This document shows positions 1-13,600 of a stretch of DNA of 64,000 nucleotides, one piece after another. Positions within the stretch are counted from its first letter, which is position 1; each line of letters opens with the position of its first letter. Source of the DNA: Tulasnella sp. 424 (taxonomy: Eukaryota; Basidiomycota; Agaricomycetes; Cantharellales; Tulasnellaceae); assembly GCA_019633425.1 (NCBI GenBank), contig WSUB01000042.1:208042-272041 (forward strand), read 5' to 3'. Below the pieces are notes generated by a model, which ran no database searches, was not told the origin of the DNA, and worked only from the letters and a program-made list of their open reading frames with translations. The position numbers and the translations under genes were made by a program.

Positions 1-159
1 CTCTATACTAGCGGTCGAGTCAACCCAGCACTGTCTCATTCCGTTTCCGGGAGGTTTGTGCTTTATTTAGCGAAATATTTTATGAGATTCAAGTTGACCA
101 GACCCTTCTATAGGTGGCTTCAACTGGGTGGCAAAATTTCCTCCCCTATCTTCCGCAAA

Positions 160-2811
160 ATGGCCTTCTTAACACCTACAGACCGTTCAACCGACTGGAT
201 TCTTCTCAACAACCTCTCATTAACCACCATATCCGGTCCCTCTCAATGGTCCAACAAACCGGGCTCTTCGCTCGCACCTCAACCTACCTTCATCTCTGTC
301 GGAATACCATTTTCAATTGCACTCGCAGGCGGTACGGACCACCTCCCACACTCCATTCACTACGGCAACCTAGCCAAGTTGGTGCAAAAGACCGCTACGC
401 AAGGGCAGTTTGGATGTACGGAGCAATTGGCCGTGCAAGTCGCCGAAGCTGCGTTGAAGGGGTTTGAGAAGGATGGGATGGAGGAAGTGCACGTCGTCGT
501 GGAGAAGCCGAAAGCGCTTCTACATGCGAAGAGCGCTGGAGTCAGGGTTGTCCGAAGAACGAGCTCGTCGGCTGTCGGGAGAGGAGAAGGGGAGGCAGAC
601 GAGCAGTTTGACCAGATTTTGGTCAAGGATCTGGAGTTGGCTGCCATTATCGGGATACACCCTTGGGAACGAGAGTTGAAGCAGAAGGTGACTGTTAACT
701 TGACGATAGACGTTCGTCGATGGGATTCGTCCACTGGATCGCCTGATGGATTTGATTGCGGGGCCTTAGTCAACCGCGTTTCCGAGGTGGGTGGTGCATT
801 GCGACTTGCCTTTACCAAGGCTGAGTTTAGCGACGGCATCCCTAGCATGTCCTCAACTCGTCGTACCAAACTGTCGAAGCTCTGGTTACCAGTATCGCTG
901 AAAGTGCTTTCCAGCAAGAGGCCACGAGCTCCAACGCCACACATTCCAGTAACACGGTCCTTCGCATTACAGTCGGCCTATCGAAACCAAGCGCCCTGAT
1001 GTTCGCCGATTCTCCTGAAATCATCATTACCCGAACCCCATCGGACTTTGCGTTGCGCGCCATCTCCACCTCCGCCACAACGGGCGTAGAGGAGCACAGT
1101 CCGGAGAACGTAGTAGCAGCAATTGCGTTTGGCTCGAACATCGGAGATAGGTTCGTCAACGTCGAGCTGGCGCTGAGATCGTTGGAAGCACACTCCGAAG
1201 TGAAGGTTCTGGAGACGAGTTTCTTGTACGAAAGTACTGCTATGTACGTGGAGGACCAGAGGGACTTTGTGAACGGTGCTGCTTTAGTGGGTAGCCCGTC
1301 GCGTTCTGGAGCGGGAGAGAGAGAAAGAGAGCTCACCCTTCTTCGTTCTACCGTAGATTTCAACGACGCTCAAACCACTCGACCTCCTCGCCGTCCTCAA
1401 GGGAGTCGAAGCCGAGGTTGGACGAACCCCAACGTTCCGGAACGGTCCAAGGGTAGTGGACCTCGACCTCATCTTCTACAACGAGCTGGTTTATTCGTCG
1501 GAAGAAGTAGATGAAGCGAGCGGCGTGAAGAAGTTGGTGTTGCCGCATGAGCGAGTGCATGAGAGGGAGTTCGTATTACGACCGCTGGCTGAGTGAGCCT
1601 TTCGATGCTTTCTTTCTCGAGATGAGATGATTGCTGACGTTGACTCAAAAAGCATGATCCCGCATTTTGTTCATCCAACTTTGAACCTCTCGGTGGAATC
1701 TCTTCTACGGAGAGTCACGAATGGCGGCAAGGAGACGACCTTGCAGAAAGTTATGCCGTTCATTCAACCCAAGTCACTATTAACCGCGGAGGAGAGGAAG
1801 GAAGAAGACGAGTCGCCTTACTGGGTCTGGGGAGAACGCACCAAGATCATGGCGGTAATCAACACCACTCCCGACTCGTTTTCGGATGGAGGAGACCACG
1901 CTGCCTTGGCCGATGCGATGGATTTTGTGGATTCATTCATCATACCTGCAACTTCGGGTTTAAATTATTCGTCCGCATCGACGCCGATAACAATGCTGCG
2001 GTCGATGGTGGACGTCATCGATATCGGAGGCCACTCTACTCGCCCGGGCTCACAAGGGATCTCACCCGAAGAAGAAATCAGCCGAGTCGTGCCACTGATC
2101 AAAGCTATTCGGTCCAGTCCCAACGCCATCACCTCTCGGACGTTGATCTCGGTGGACACGTTCCGGGGGTCGGTTGCCAAAGTTGCCTTGGAAGCTGGAG
2201 CGGATCTCGTCAACGACGTGTACGCGCTCACTCGAGAGGAGAACGACGATATTCTCAACGTCATCAAAGAAGCTGGTTGTCCGGTGGTTATGATGCACTC
2301 TCGAGGGGATGCCGGACAGGACAAGGATTACGACGACCTTGGTGGGGTGATCGAAGGGATTAGAGTGGAGTTGGGGAAGAAAGTTAAGAGGGCGCTGGAT
2401 GCTTGTGTCAGGAGGTGGAACGTCGTAATTGACCCTGGAGTGGGATTCAGCAAAACGGTGGAGGGTAACCTGCTCATCGTGCGGAGGCTAGGAGATATTA
2501 CGTCTCCGGCGTTGTCGTCTTCAGTCAAGTCCACCCCATGCCGATCACTTCGGTCATGCGTCCGCTCGGCCCATCCTCTGGGGAATATGCCTGTCCTTGT
2601 GGGATCATCGCGAAAGTCGTACTTGGGCAAAGTGATCCGCCGAGTGCACCTTTCGGCGAAGGAGAGGGATGCAGCTACGATAGCGGCACACACTGCTGCA
2701 ATTATGGGAGGGGCAGAGGTTGTGAGAGTACATGACGTTGTGGGGGGATGGGATGGAGTCCAGGTGGCCGACGGGCTTTGGAGGAGTCGGTCATCCCGGG
2801 CAGCAAAATAG
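160..2811 (+). CDS. FOL1: Trifunctional folate synthesis protein (dihydroneopterin aldolase / HPPK / dihydropteroate synthase)
   Basis: Three consecutive folate-pathway enzymes in one chain. I read four exons (160-786, 846-1286, 1357-1592, 1653-2811) joined by 59-70 nt GT-AG introns; the sum is 820 codons plus stop. The N-terminus holds a degenerate aldolase repeat (ATDHLPxSIHYGN-like) and a second one starting VKDLELAAIIGIHPWER, which continues after intron 1 (YQTVEALVTSIAE, KPSALMFADSPEI). HPPK begins AIAFGSNIGDR and resumes after intron 2 with GPRVVDLDLIFYNE. DHPS carries VINTTPDSFSDGG, DIGGHSTRPGSQ, DPGVGFSKT and GSSRKSYLG, all expected for pterin and pABA binding. The start ATG at 160 is chosen because it directly precedes the conserved domain; an upstream in-frame start near 58 would add residues without similarity. 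A segment of roughly 20 residues before DVIDIGG is longer than I expect and could hide a missed intron. Fungal Fol1 acts in mitochondria or cytosol. Confidence 0.93.
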
Positions 2812-3216
2812 ACAATCGTAATGGCTGGTGCTTCAACAGTGCCACCGCTTCAGTCCCTGGCTGTCCTTTCTTTGGTTTCAGGGAGATTGGAGCGTTCTTG
2901 GTTCGAAGTTCTTGAAGGGGTTGATAGAGGAAACTAGGGGTGGGTTGTTTTTTATACTCGTCCCGTCCATTGACCTCATGATCTTTCCAGGTTTGGTAAT
3001 AGATTTCAAATTGAATTGGTAGTCAAGTCTAGATCAACATTTATAAACATATTACTTCAATTGACTGCGGGGTTTGAAAATTACTTCCGTTGAATTCAAA
3101 GTACAATGACGTGCTCCAAGATCGCCGCAAGGCCTTGACAACGGCAATTACGACGCACAAACAAGAAAGGTCCATCGCCCCAATTCAGTCGATCGTCATC
3201 CGTGGAGGTGCGAACG

Positions 3217-3224
3217 TATATAAA
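3217..3224 (+). promoter_or_regulatory. TATA box of the coiled-coil protein gene
   Basis: A perfect TATATAAA lies about 118 bp before the proposed ATG at 3342. A strongly pyrimidine-rich CT tract follows it (about 3230-3310), the usual basidiomycete core promoter and leader layout. The rest of the 2812-3341 interval shows no coding signal. Confidence 0.6.
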
Positions 3225-3341
3225 CACTCTCTTTTCTCTTCACGTTCTCTTTCTTCCTCGTTCCCCTCTTTCGCTTCTCGTCCTCTCGTCCTCTTGGAAC
3301 TTGTCTCCATCAATTACATTGCTCCCACAAAATCACGCGCT

Positions 3342-5077
3342 ATGCTCCGAAAAGCGTCATCCAGTCACTCGGCTGAAGACCCAACTGCTGCATCGATGAC
3401 GCAATCACAACCTGGACCGTCACCCCTTCGTCCAGGTCTCCTCAGAACACCCTCGTCATTCAAAGCCAAGCTACAGCAACTCAAGCACGCTCTTCATCGC
3501 CCTCGCTCAGTTGAAAAGGTGGTCATAATGTTGATGCTGATGGCTTGGAGTGATACTGACATCCTCGAGGTCAGACCGGCCAGCACCAAGAGCAAGCTAA
3601 TCCTCGACAAGGACAACCACATCAAACACCTGCTCAATCTTCTCAAGTTCGTCGTCTTTACATTTAGCGCTTGGAAATATTTGACTACTCAACGCCGTAT
3701 CTTTAGGGAGCCCACGCTATGACCCAAGATGACAGTTTGCTCTTTAGTCGTCCCCGGCGCTCACCGGGACTCAGTCATTCCTACCATGGAAGAATTCAAT
3801 TTCCTAAGAGCACTCCCGCGTCCCCTAGTCCCTCGCCTATTGTCTTCCGACCTGGAGGTCCTGAAGGTGAAAGTTCTGCTTCCTCCACACCATTCACCGC
3901 CCCTGGTCCAACGTTCCCTCCCAACACCTCTACTCTGCTCACACCACCACACTCCCTCGCAACCGCACCTACAACAGCCTTCTCTCCCATCGGCTCATCT
4001 CTCAAATCTTCTCCCCTGGCGACTGACCTGCTCGCGGAGAACAAGACACTGAAATCCACAGTCGCGCAGCTCCAACTCCAAAACGCTCGTCAGGTCAAAA
4101 TCGTTCAAGATTTGTTCTCCAACACAATCGTACCACGCGTTACTTCCTTTGTCGAGAAGCTCGATTCGGAAACAAGAGCACGCAAACTTGCTGAAGAACG
4201 ATTCGCTCGCGAATTCGACGCCCATTCCAGAACGGACGAGATGAGGCTCGAGGAACGTGAACGTCGATGGGATATGGAAGAAGAAATGCTCGAATCCAAA
4301 CGCGATTTCAAAGAAATGCAGAAGAAATACGCCGAACTGGAAGCCAAGTTCCTCGACTTGCAAGTGCAAACCGACTTTCTGCAGGCCGATGCGCTTCAAG
4401 ATTCGTTGCGACGACTCGGTATCTTTGACATTCCAAATCATCAACTCTGCTGCGCCATGTTCGAGGACTGCGTCGAAGTCTTCCTGAGGCAAACGTGCTC
4501 GGCTGCCGAGTACGACAGAGAGCAGCGGAATGCCCAGGAAAAACAAAGACTGAAGAGAGAATGGGAAGAGGAACGCGACCGAGTGGCCGCGGCGTATCGC
4601 GCTCTCGAAAAGTCCGAGGATGAGGAGAGTTACTCGGGGGACGACGAACGCGAAGGTCCACCGTCGGACGGGGCAGATTCGCCCAAGTGGTTCAAGAAGA
4701 AGCTCCCTGGCGGGGAAGACGGAACTCCAAGTCCAGATGCTATCCAATTCGAAATGATCAAAGACACAATCCTTGACCAGACGGATCCTCACGCGCCCAT
4801 CTCGGGACCGATGGACCCACTTCGAGCCGCGTTCGACAAGTTTGGGAGGCAAACCAAGGACTTGCGCGACGTCGCTGCTTTGCTCGCGGCTGGTGATAGG
4901 TCTCGCGGAGAAGATGGCGAAGAACGGGATGAGCAGGAGAGTCGTCGCGATCGTGACAGCTCTGAGCAGCAAGATGAAGATGAGGGTTTCTATGAAAATG
5001 CCAATGCCGACGTTCCGCATCTGGACTTTCCCCTTACCGACGCTTCTCCAGCTGTCGCTGATGACTCGAAACAATAA
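3342..5077 (+). CDS. Coiled-coil protein of unknown function
   Basis: I do not recognise the family. Exons 3342-3518, 3575-3646 and 3707-5077 splice in phase 0 to give about 539 residues. Alternative acceptor choices break the frame, which supports this model. The N-terminal 200 residues are Ser/Pro/Thr-rich and low in complexity. A long charged coiled coil follows (roughly residues 210-370), rich in Glu, Arg and Lys (ARKLAEERFAREFDA, RRWDMEEEMLES), with a short less charged island containing LGIFDIPNHQLCC. The C-terminus is acidic (Asp/Glu/Ser/Arg runs, ending DASPAVADDSKQ). No membrane segment or signal peptide is visible, so an intracellular scaffold-like protein is plausible. That is inference from composition only. 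Confidence 0.75.
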
Positions 5078-5427
5078 ATGCAATCGAACATGGCAGTGCT
5101 TATTCAAACACGAGAAAAAGCAGCCTGGCGCTCGCCTTGCCGTGTAAGCCATTCATTTTGTTCCATTCCCCGTACTTGGCTTGAAGTTTTCTGCACATCC
5201 ACCTGTAAAATTTCCCCACTGCTCTACCTCGTCTTTTCACTTGATCACATTCTTGTTCGGTTCCTTCTTCCTTGTCACTGCTTTTCGTCTGTTGTTCGAC
5301 TAGAGCTACCACCCCGGTCTTGGCATTTGAAGCCATTGGCATCGAGTCTTTTTCGCAAACACATGGCGAGAGCTAAAGGCGCTGAAATCAACGAGCAGTA
5401 GATTAAGATGCCAACGTGACAGGGCAA

Positions 5428-7581
5428 CTATAGAGTACGACAAATATCCTTCCCGCGAGCAACTTGAGCTTTGCAAAGACCAATTTCGGTTGGCATGGCC
5501 AGCAGAGAAGCCAACATGATCCCAAGCGAATCGCCGACACCGATAGAACCAATCTTGAACTCCCTCTCCTGCTTCTTGCGCTCAACGTCGTATTCGCTGT
5601 CCGACTCCTCAGGGTGATCTTCCTGGCCGATACGATAAAATACGTTGACGCTGCGATAGTATGGCGTGGTCAGACTCGGCGGAAAGTGTTGTAAGCAAAG
5701 AAACGCGCGAAAGACGTACTAGGCCAAACCGCCGCAGAACCCTTCAACGGCAATCAGACAAAAGATGAGGAATATGGTGACTCCAGGATCATCAGGGAAG
5801 ATCCCCCTCGCACTTTCGGTTGATAAAGCGATGAAGACGAATGACTGGACGAAGGCGGGGAGCCAAAGTAGCTTCGTAGGTAGTGCGGGAAGACCAAGCG
5901 AAATGGACGACCTCGAAAAGAACACAAACGTCTGGTATACCAACTAGAGAGACGGTTAACAGAGTGACATTGCATGGTGCAAACAAACCGAAGCCACCAA
6001 CCTGCCACAAGGGGTAGTAATCACGAACCGACTTGATGAAAAGGCGTAAGACTGGGTGAGTGGATGGATCCGGCACAGGGTATAATAGCGTAGGGGCAAT
6101 CCCTTGGTTGATCGTATATTCGATCTGCAAGTTTGGGAAGGGCCATTCAGTGATTATTCCCTCTCGCGGCTCGAGTAAGCACACATACAGTGTAAACCAA
6201 GACTGTAGTCGGGTCGCCAAGTCAGCAGAAGCGTTAATGCGTTTTTTGGAGTGCACTTACATAACGGAAGCATGTACTTTAGGAGCAAGGGCCGGACCAA
6301 TCTGAGCTTGTCGGCAACCGACAACGTCACTCGGATTTTAGGTCCTCGACTCGCTTGAACATCGTTTTCTTCGATCTCCTCTGCTGGGGTTTCGGTTAGA
6401 TCGGCTGTTGGAATGGCAGCGTAGGCTGCTGAAGTGCCGACTGCGCCTTGGAAAGCTGTGGGTGGTGGCAGGAGGAAGAAATAGGCCAATGGAATGACAA
6501 ACGGAAGGAACTGAAACAACCTTCCGTTAGCAACGATTCTCAAGATATCTCGGAGCGAGGAAGAAGGCGTACCCCGCAGAGAGAAATTCCTCGTTTAACC
6601 CCCAACGATCGGAGCTCCCACCACAGACCGGCGCCTCCGACACCAGCACCACCCGTTCCACTAGCAAAGTACCCAACCGAGTGTCCAGCCAATGCTATTG
6701 GATAAGTGGTTGAGAGCTGGAGAAATGTAAGTTCTCCGAGACCTTGAATAGATATTTGGACGAAATTCAGTGAATGCTGCGGGGAAGGAATGCATAGGTC
6801 CTACCACTCGAGAAAGACGCGAGGCAGATACCCAGCAGCCGCATGCCAAGGCTTTCAAAGCCTGCTACCACCTTTAAACGCTACGTCTCAGCGAGTGTTA
6901 TGTGCACCATTGATGGTAGCCACTCACCAGCATCCCCATTACACTGCAGAAACAACATCCCACAATACGCTTAGTGTATCGAATCCGTCCTTTGAGGATG
7001 TAAGGCCATCCCACTTTGGCAGCCTAGTTTCATGATGAATACTTAGTTAAGAACCCTCGGGGACCGGTGTAGTCTTGTGGTCTTACGAAGGAAGGTGCTA
7101 TGTTACAGAATGCAATGATCCCCTGGGAGAGGTACAGCGGTCAACTTTGCAATTGCAGGCGCAAGTCGAGAATCTCACCTTGGGGGTTGCTGGAGGTACC
7201 AGGTCGAGAGCAGCAGATAAGATAACAACATAAAGAACTATACCAAGGTGAGTGGTTAGCTACTTTTGCTTTTGGCGCGGTCCGTATGGCTTACTGTTAT
7301 TGATTAAGCCGAACAGAAAGAACGACACCCCGAGTTGTATCCGCAGCTTCCTTTCTAAGCGAGCCGTACACGTATAGATTTATTCTTAATCAATCGACGC
7401 TATGTGCCCAGAGTCTGGATCTTGTCGCACCTTGGTCGTCGCTTTGCGGACTGAAGGCCAGAGTCCCCGACGATTGCTCCGAGTCCCGAAAAGGTCGTTC
7501 CTCGTCGTCGGGAAAGTCTGACTGCATAGTGGTGGTTTGTAGAGGTATCCTTTCGGCTTGTGCACTAGGTATTAGGGGCAT
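5428..7581 (-). CDS. BTN1: Battenin / CLN3-family lysosomal-vacuolar membrane protein
   Basis: Multi-exon minus-strand gene for a hydrophobic polytopic protein of the CLN3/battenin family, which acts in vacuole/lysosome homeostasis. Family landmarks, spliced across at least nine introns: GVSFFLFGLINN-ILYVVILSAA near the N-terminus, DLVPPATPK, IIAFCNIAPSF, LGELTFLQLSTTY, GHSVGYFASGTGGAGVGG, YTINQGIAPTLLYPVP, RDYYPLWQ, VFFSRSSISLGLP and EGFCGGLA, then a charged tail that ends in a short Leu stop. Several splice joins were checked by hand: 7430/7355, and an A|TT join that restores NNILYVV. The first ATG at 7581 is used; a second in-frame ATG at 7527 is equally possible because the family N-terminus is variable. 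It is convergent with the upstream + gene (about 350 bp between stops, nothing seen in it). Confidence 0.93.
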
Positions 7582-7841
7582 GCATTGACCAAGATTGGAC
7601 GAGAGGAGAAGTGCAGAGCTTCAACACAGGAGATAATTGTTTGCACTCCTTTGTCCCGCCGCATAAGAAGCCGCCCCCGTCGCCAGAATGCGGCAAGCAC
7701 GGTGTAGAGATTACAGAAAGTACAGAGATATACGCATGCCATAGCCAAGAATATGCGCGTAACTTAACTGCTCCCGACGGTTAAATCACTACAAAAGAAG
7801 GACCGTTAGCCTGGTACTTGCGTTAGAGCGAAGGTCGTGAC

Positions 7842-10289
7842 TTACTGGAAAGCAGACTCCAGGCAAGATTTTATTTCCTTGTAGCTTACGACCAAGCAGC
7901 TTTGCTCGTCTCTTGAAACAAGCATGATCCGTTCTTCGGTTCCAGCGTCCAGCTGTAACCTCGTTAAGTTACCGCACAGCGTGGTCGTTTAATCCGGACA
8001 GACCTTGTTGAGGCATGACAAAACGTGACCCATGTTCATGATAGGATTGCCCATCTCATCCACTTGGTGGAAGACGAAGTCGCGGAATAGCTTGATGATG
8101 TACCGATCTCCGGTTTCGGACCACCTCTGTTCTCGGCTGAAACTAGTGAGAAGCGAAACAGTTAATCTTTGGCCGAAACACCCACAAGCCAAACTAACTC
8201 TGGACGCTCGTTCACGAAGCCTAGTTTAGCCAAAAGGCGGACAATTCGGGCGTTTTCAAGTTCTGCCATCATCTGGCTCTCCAGGGTGTCGGCATACCTG
8301 AGAAACCGGCGCAACTCAGAGCCATTTACCAGGAAGCCTAGAACGTGCAAAGACATACGAGAATAAAGAGGCTGTCTCTGTCGCCATCCTAGGAGCTAGC
8401 TTGACCCATACTTCGTCAATCGTCTGTTAAACCCGAGAGTTGAGTGAAACCGCCTAGATCTTAGCAATTGCACTGACCTTCTTCTTGTTAGATTTTGATA
8501 CTAAGAAGTAGGCTAGATTATTTATTGCCTGCGAGTAACTTCGCATCAGAGTATCGATGGCCTTCGGCGCTGCTTCCAGTGCATTGATATCACGGCAACC
8601 GAGGACATAGATTAACTTCCCGAAAGCGATAAGATCCTCTTGCTAGAATTAAAAGACCTCAGGTGACAACTCCTAACCTGTTCGACATCCACTTGCCTGT
8701 AAAAGCTCGAGGCTGAGAGCAGGATTCCATGAGAGGATATCAAGGACCGAGCAGCAGTCGAGCCTTATTCTGCCGCTTCTCGTTAGTAAAGCAGATGTCT
8801 CCATAGTGCGACGACGAACCTGTTCTTCCCCGTCAACAAAACTTTGGAAACGTCGAGAAGCCTCAGAGCCATGCCCTGATCATGCACTGCTTTAATTGCA
8901 CTGGCAATTTGAATGATATACGCCCACAAAGTCTCTTCCGGTAGCTGTTTTGCGTTTTGATGTCCCAAATTCCAAGCAGCTCGTGGACCCGGGGCTAACG
9001 GATCGGGGATAAGATGCGCAAAATACAGGTTCTGGGCTCCGGGGTGGAAGTCATACACGAAAACAAGAGCTGCCAGGGGTGTAAGAAAGGAGACCTGATA
9101 GATGCTTCGACTTGGGAAGGAGCTTACAATGATCCCCGAATGCTTTAGTTGTGAAAGCCTCCTTCAGCTTAACGATGCCCGGGTGAGATAGCCGAACCCA
9201 TTTCTCGACGGCAGCAAAGGCTGCTTCATGGAGCAACCTGAACCCTTTTACGCAAGTACGTCAGCCCGGCGTATTGTAAAATGCAAAAAAGAATAAAGTG
9301 CCTTCAACTCTTCTTAAAGCGTACGTTCCCCCATCTCGCCGGTCTATTGCTCTATACACGAAGCTTGACCACCCAGCTAGGGACTTTCGTCTCTCGTTGG
9401 GATTGAGCCACTCTAGGGGCACGATCGAATGATAGGTGTTGACCGATTCAGGCATGTTCGACAGTTCGCCTTGAAATGGAGCCGCCCAGATCGTCTCTGA
9501 TCGCTTCAGCAAGTCTTCTCTCAGAGTGTCGGAGGTGTAAACGCCGTCCGTCCCGCTCGATAGTTGCGGTTTAGAGGCTGGACTGTATAGGTGATGATTT
9601 AACTGGGGTCGTGTAAGCAAATGGGATAAAGTTTTCGCCAGTAATACTGACCGGTCTGAGTGTATAGGAATGTTGGTAGTATGGGTCCGTTGCGACTTCG
9701 CTTGGAGCGGCAGCAGCTGCGTAACCCGCGAGATCTCCACCGGCAGGCAGCACCGAACCAACGGCGTGAACGGTAGGGCCAAAGACATCATGAGTCGCAA
9801 CATCATGCATTTGAGAATTCTCCATTGCAGGGATCTGTCCCATGCCTGCAGTTAAGTCATTGCCTCCTTTCGATCCACTGACCGAGCTGACAAGGGAACC
9901 CGTCATCCATCGCACCCTTCCCCTATTTTATGGACAGAGACACACCTTGACAGATTTGAAGCAGGGCTTTGGAACACTACTCCACGGGGTACGAACACAG
10001 GAGCGTTGACGTTGACGGACTGAGCGGCTGAGCCGGGGGTCGTCGGTGTGGCGGGAGGGATGGAATTGATCTAATAGGAGTATTAGCAGCAAACAGGGAC
10101 CTTGTAGAGAGATAAATTGTGTAGAAGTCACTACATACCGTGTGGGAGTAGGGGCACCCTTGTCCTTCGTCCTTACACGATCTAAGCGAGGCGATGGAGT
10201 CAGCCTTGGTTTAGAGACCTTCACCCGGTGTATGCAGAAGATAGAGGCATATCGTCTCACCCATGCATAATAACATTCTTGCAGAGCAT
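7842..10289 (-). CDS. PAN3: PAN2-PAN3 deadenylase regulatory subunit
   Basis: Pseudokinase subunit that recruits Pan2 nuclease to poly(A)-bound mRNA. After splicing, the N-terminus shows the family CCCH zinc finger, C-x8-C-x6-C-x3-H ([25 protein letters not shown], split by an intron near 10255-10175). A Ser/Pro/Ala-rich linker follows, then the PAN3 signature around [15 protein letters not shown]. The pseudokinase lobe contains [36 protein letters not shown] and [18 protein letters not shown]; the catalytic HRD and DFG motifs are absent, as is normal for PAN3. The C-terminal knob includes [13 protein letters not shown] and ends SCLESAFQ. The start is tentative: ATG at 10289 lies just after a plausible acceptor, and a short upstream coding exon (10380-10410) may exist. 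Confidence 0.88.
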
Positions 10290-10674
10290 TCTGGCTTAGT
10301 ATGCGAGGGGGTAGCCTGAAAAGGCAAACACGCTTCAGCATATTCCGCGTTACTCGGCGAATGCTCAGCTGCTTACCGTCGAAGCGCCGCAAGTCAACTG
10401 TTTTCAATGGTTCAGTTAATCAAATGCTAGGATGACGAGTGGGGAATGACGATGAGCGAACTTGCCACAAGTCCGTGGCTGGCGGTTAGTAAACCGGAAG
10501 CTCCTTTATCAGCCACCGGACAAATACTGGCACAGTGCGCATGCCAATCCGTCTGACCGGCCTGCCAAAGACCAACGCGCAACAAGCAAGAGAGACGTCG
10601 TCCTCTAAAAAAAGTTTTGATAAATCGTCCTCGCATGTAATATAGGTAAATACAAAATCGGCTTTCTAAAGTCT

Positions 10675-13600
10675 TTACAGCTCCTCCCTCGAGTGGTTCT
10701 CCTTGGCCGTGCTCTGAGACTGCTCGGATTCGGTCGTTGGGGTTGGAGTAGCAGTAGCCGACTTGGTACTCGAGGTCGTTTTTGGCCGAACAGGCTTCCT
10801 CCTCTGCAATCCTTGCACCGACTTCTGAACGGCAAGACCCTTGGACTCCATCTCAGCGGTCTTGAGGACTGGGTCTTCGCGCTTCGTCAACTTCTTCTGC
10901 TGTTGCATACGCTCGCGCAGCCAGTTTTCTGATTCCGTGACCAACGTGTCGACGTTCTTCAGCTCGTCATCCGTGAAGCGGGGAGTTTCGCCAGCTTCGA
11001 TCGCCGTAGTTTGGTTGGCCTTGGCTTCAGTCAAGAAAGCACGAGCCAATGCGTGAGCCTTTTGGATGTCGCTGAGCGCCTTGGGACCGGTCGAAGCCTC
11101 CTGGTAACGATTGATGATGGGCTGTTCCAGCTTCCTGGTATAACTCGTCAGTAAACATAGTCCTCATCGGCCCCGAGAAGAACGCACTCTAATTCAGCTC
11201 GCTTAGCGAAAAGGACATCTGCAGAAGCCTCGTCGCCCTCATCATTTAACCAAGCTAAAGTGACTGCCAATTTGTCGGAAAGGAGCGTCTGCTCTTTCGG
11301 CTGAGCAAACTCCTTGAAGGGGCTCTCCTCATCTCCCAAAATGTCGCGCAACCGGTACAAGAAGCCTTCCAAAAGATTGTAAGCCTGTTCTCGTTGAACC
11401 TTGGCGAATTCTCGGGCTGCGATTTCTGCCAGACTATTGAGACAATCGATCAGCAAAGGCACCTCAGGGAACTGAACGAGAGGAATGCCTACCGAGATTG
11501 TGAGTTACGCTTCTCTGGGACGCTGAGAGGCGAAATCGACAGTGGAGTGATCTGGAGCTCAATTGGGGCTGTGACGGTGACAATCTCAGTCTTAGGAGTC
11601 TCCTCGCTAGCCGCTGCAGTCGATTGGGATTCGGTGGCGGAAGTTTGAGTCTTGCTATCAGTCGAAGTAGCCTTCTTGGTATTAGAAGTGCTCTTGGCTG
11701 TAATTCATCAAGTTACGAGTAAGCCCCTGCGCGTCTGAAGCAGCATGATCCAACTTACGAGGCTCGACAACACGCGTGAGTTCGCCGACTGCAACCGCGT
11801 CTTCGACAACCGCAATTCCAGAGTCGGAGTATCCAAACGACACCCTCACTTGAGGGGATTGAACGCCCTGGGAGGTCAAGTTGGCAATGGCAGCTGCAAT
11901 TCCTGAGAGTTTGGCTTGAACAACTGGCTTCGGTGTTTCACTGTATCACGGGACCATGTTAGCGGCAGACGCGATGGACAATATGTAACAACGTATTAAC
12001 CTGTTGGGAAGAGACTTGTACTCAAGCTCGACGTCAAAGTCTTGGGTCCGTTTCGGGAAAGTGAGCCGCTTGAAGTTCTGGCGACCAATCTTGGACATGG
12101 ACGGCAAAACGATCGATGTCAGTTGCTTGTTGGAAGCTTCCTTGAGGTACTTCAATTGCATGTCGTAGGCGTTGACATCTATGAAACGCATCGGTTTGGT
12201 CCTCCAGGTGGTCTTCGTCGTGGCTCCGTAGAAAGCAGCGCCTATTCAAAAGTGTTAGCAGATAGTAGGTAGCTACATTATAGTCATGCTCACCAAGTAC
12301 AGCAGCTTCGTCGGCGTTGATGCCAAGAGCGACTTTACTGCTTAACGATAAATATTAGCAACGAGTATTGCACCGACAAGAAGGGAGTATCGACGTACTC
12401 TCCCACCAACGCCTTGACTGCGGACTGAACCATGGGCGTTCGAGACGCACCGCCAACGAAGATTACGGAATTGATGTCCGACTGTTTTAAGGGACTCATA
12501 AGTTTCGACTCATCAATGCTAGCACCGTACCACGTACCAGCTTGAGATTGGCAGCTTTCAATGCATCAGTGATCGGCTGCGAGAACCGAGGCAGCAGGTC
12601 CTTCGCCATGCCTTCAAAAGTAGCTCGGCTGACAGAGTCTTTGAAGTCAATATCTCCCGAGATACTTTCGAGTCGGATGGTAGAATCGGCGTTGGCACTC
12701 AAGACGGCTTTGACTCTTTGAGCCTCCTTCCACACTCTTGCCATGGCACGATCGTTGTCGGTAAGGGAGAGTTGATGCTTTTCTTGAAGTCGGCCCAGAA
12801 GGTAATCACGCAACCGCCGGTCAAGCTCTAATCCGCCAGCCTTGGTATCAAAGCCAAAGGACTTGATTTCGATGGTTGTTACGTCTTTTGAGGATGATTT
12901 GCCGCCAGGGGTTGGGGGTTGGGTGCTGAAGGAAACGAGGGTGGCGGTAGTGGAAGAGGCACCGGCATCGTAGATGATGTGATACTCTTGGTCCTTGAAC
13001 GTTCTAGTGGTAGCATAGTTGATGGCCACTGTGAAACGAGTAAGTGTCACGGTACAGGGTCATGCCTCGCTTTACGCACCAGCCAGGCCGTCGTTAATTA
13101 AGGCAATGGGGCGCAGCCCTGCGATTTCTAGTGCATCTAATATGGATTGGCGTTCAAACTGGGTGTAAAATGGAGGTACCTATGGCATCCACGTGTTAGC
13201 CTGCCGGGGTTGAGAAGATAAAGCAAACCACTCACTGTGACCACAGCCTCAGAGACAGTCTCTTTTGCTTCGGCTTCTGCGAGACCTTTCATATAGGCAA
13301 ACTCCATGGCGATCAGTTCCTCAACGGACCAGATCGAACCGTCTGCCCGCTCTAATGCACAAGTGCCCCGTTTCGCATCCTCTTGCACTCGGGCGCGGGA
13401 CAACTGGGAATAGTAGGTTGATTGAGAGCTTGGGCACCGCGCGCCGACGAGGGTTTTAAGGTAGGGGAAGGTGTCCAGAGGGAAACGAGCGGCCTGGAAA
13501 TGGACCTGTCAGTCGCTAGAATTGTCCGCGGATGCAACCCGACCTACAGAGTTGAAGGCGTCAGAGCCGAAAGAACGGTCTTCCTTGTTCCAGGACACGG

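Noticed and set aside
3995..5152. 385-codon open frame antisense to the coiled-coil gene
   Set aside because: It mirrors a Glu/Asp/Lys-rich coding strand, which on the opposite strand rarely yields stops. It has no introns or known motif, while the sense strand has a promoter and consistent splicing.
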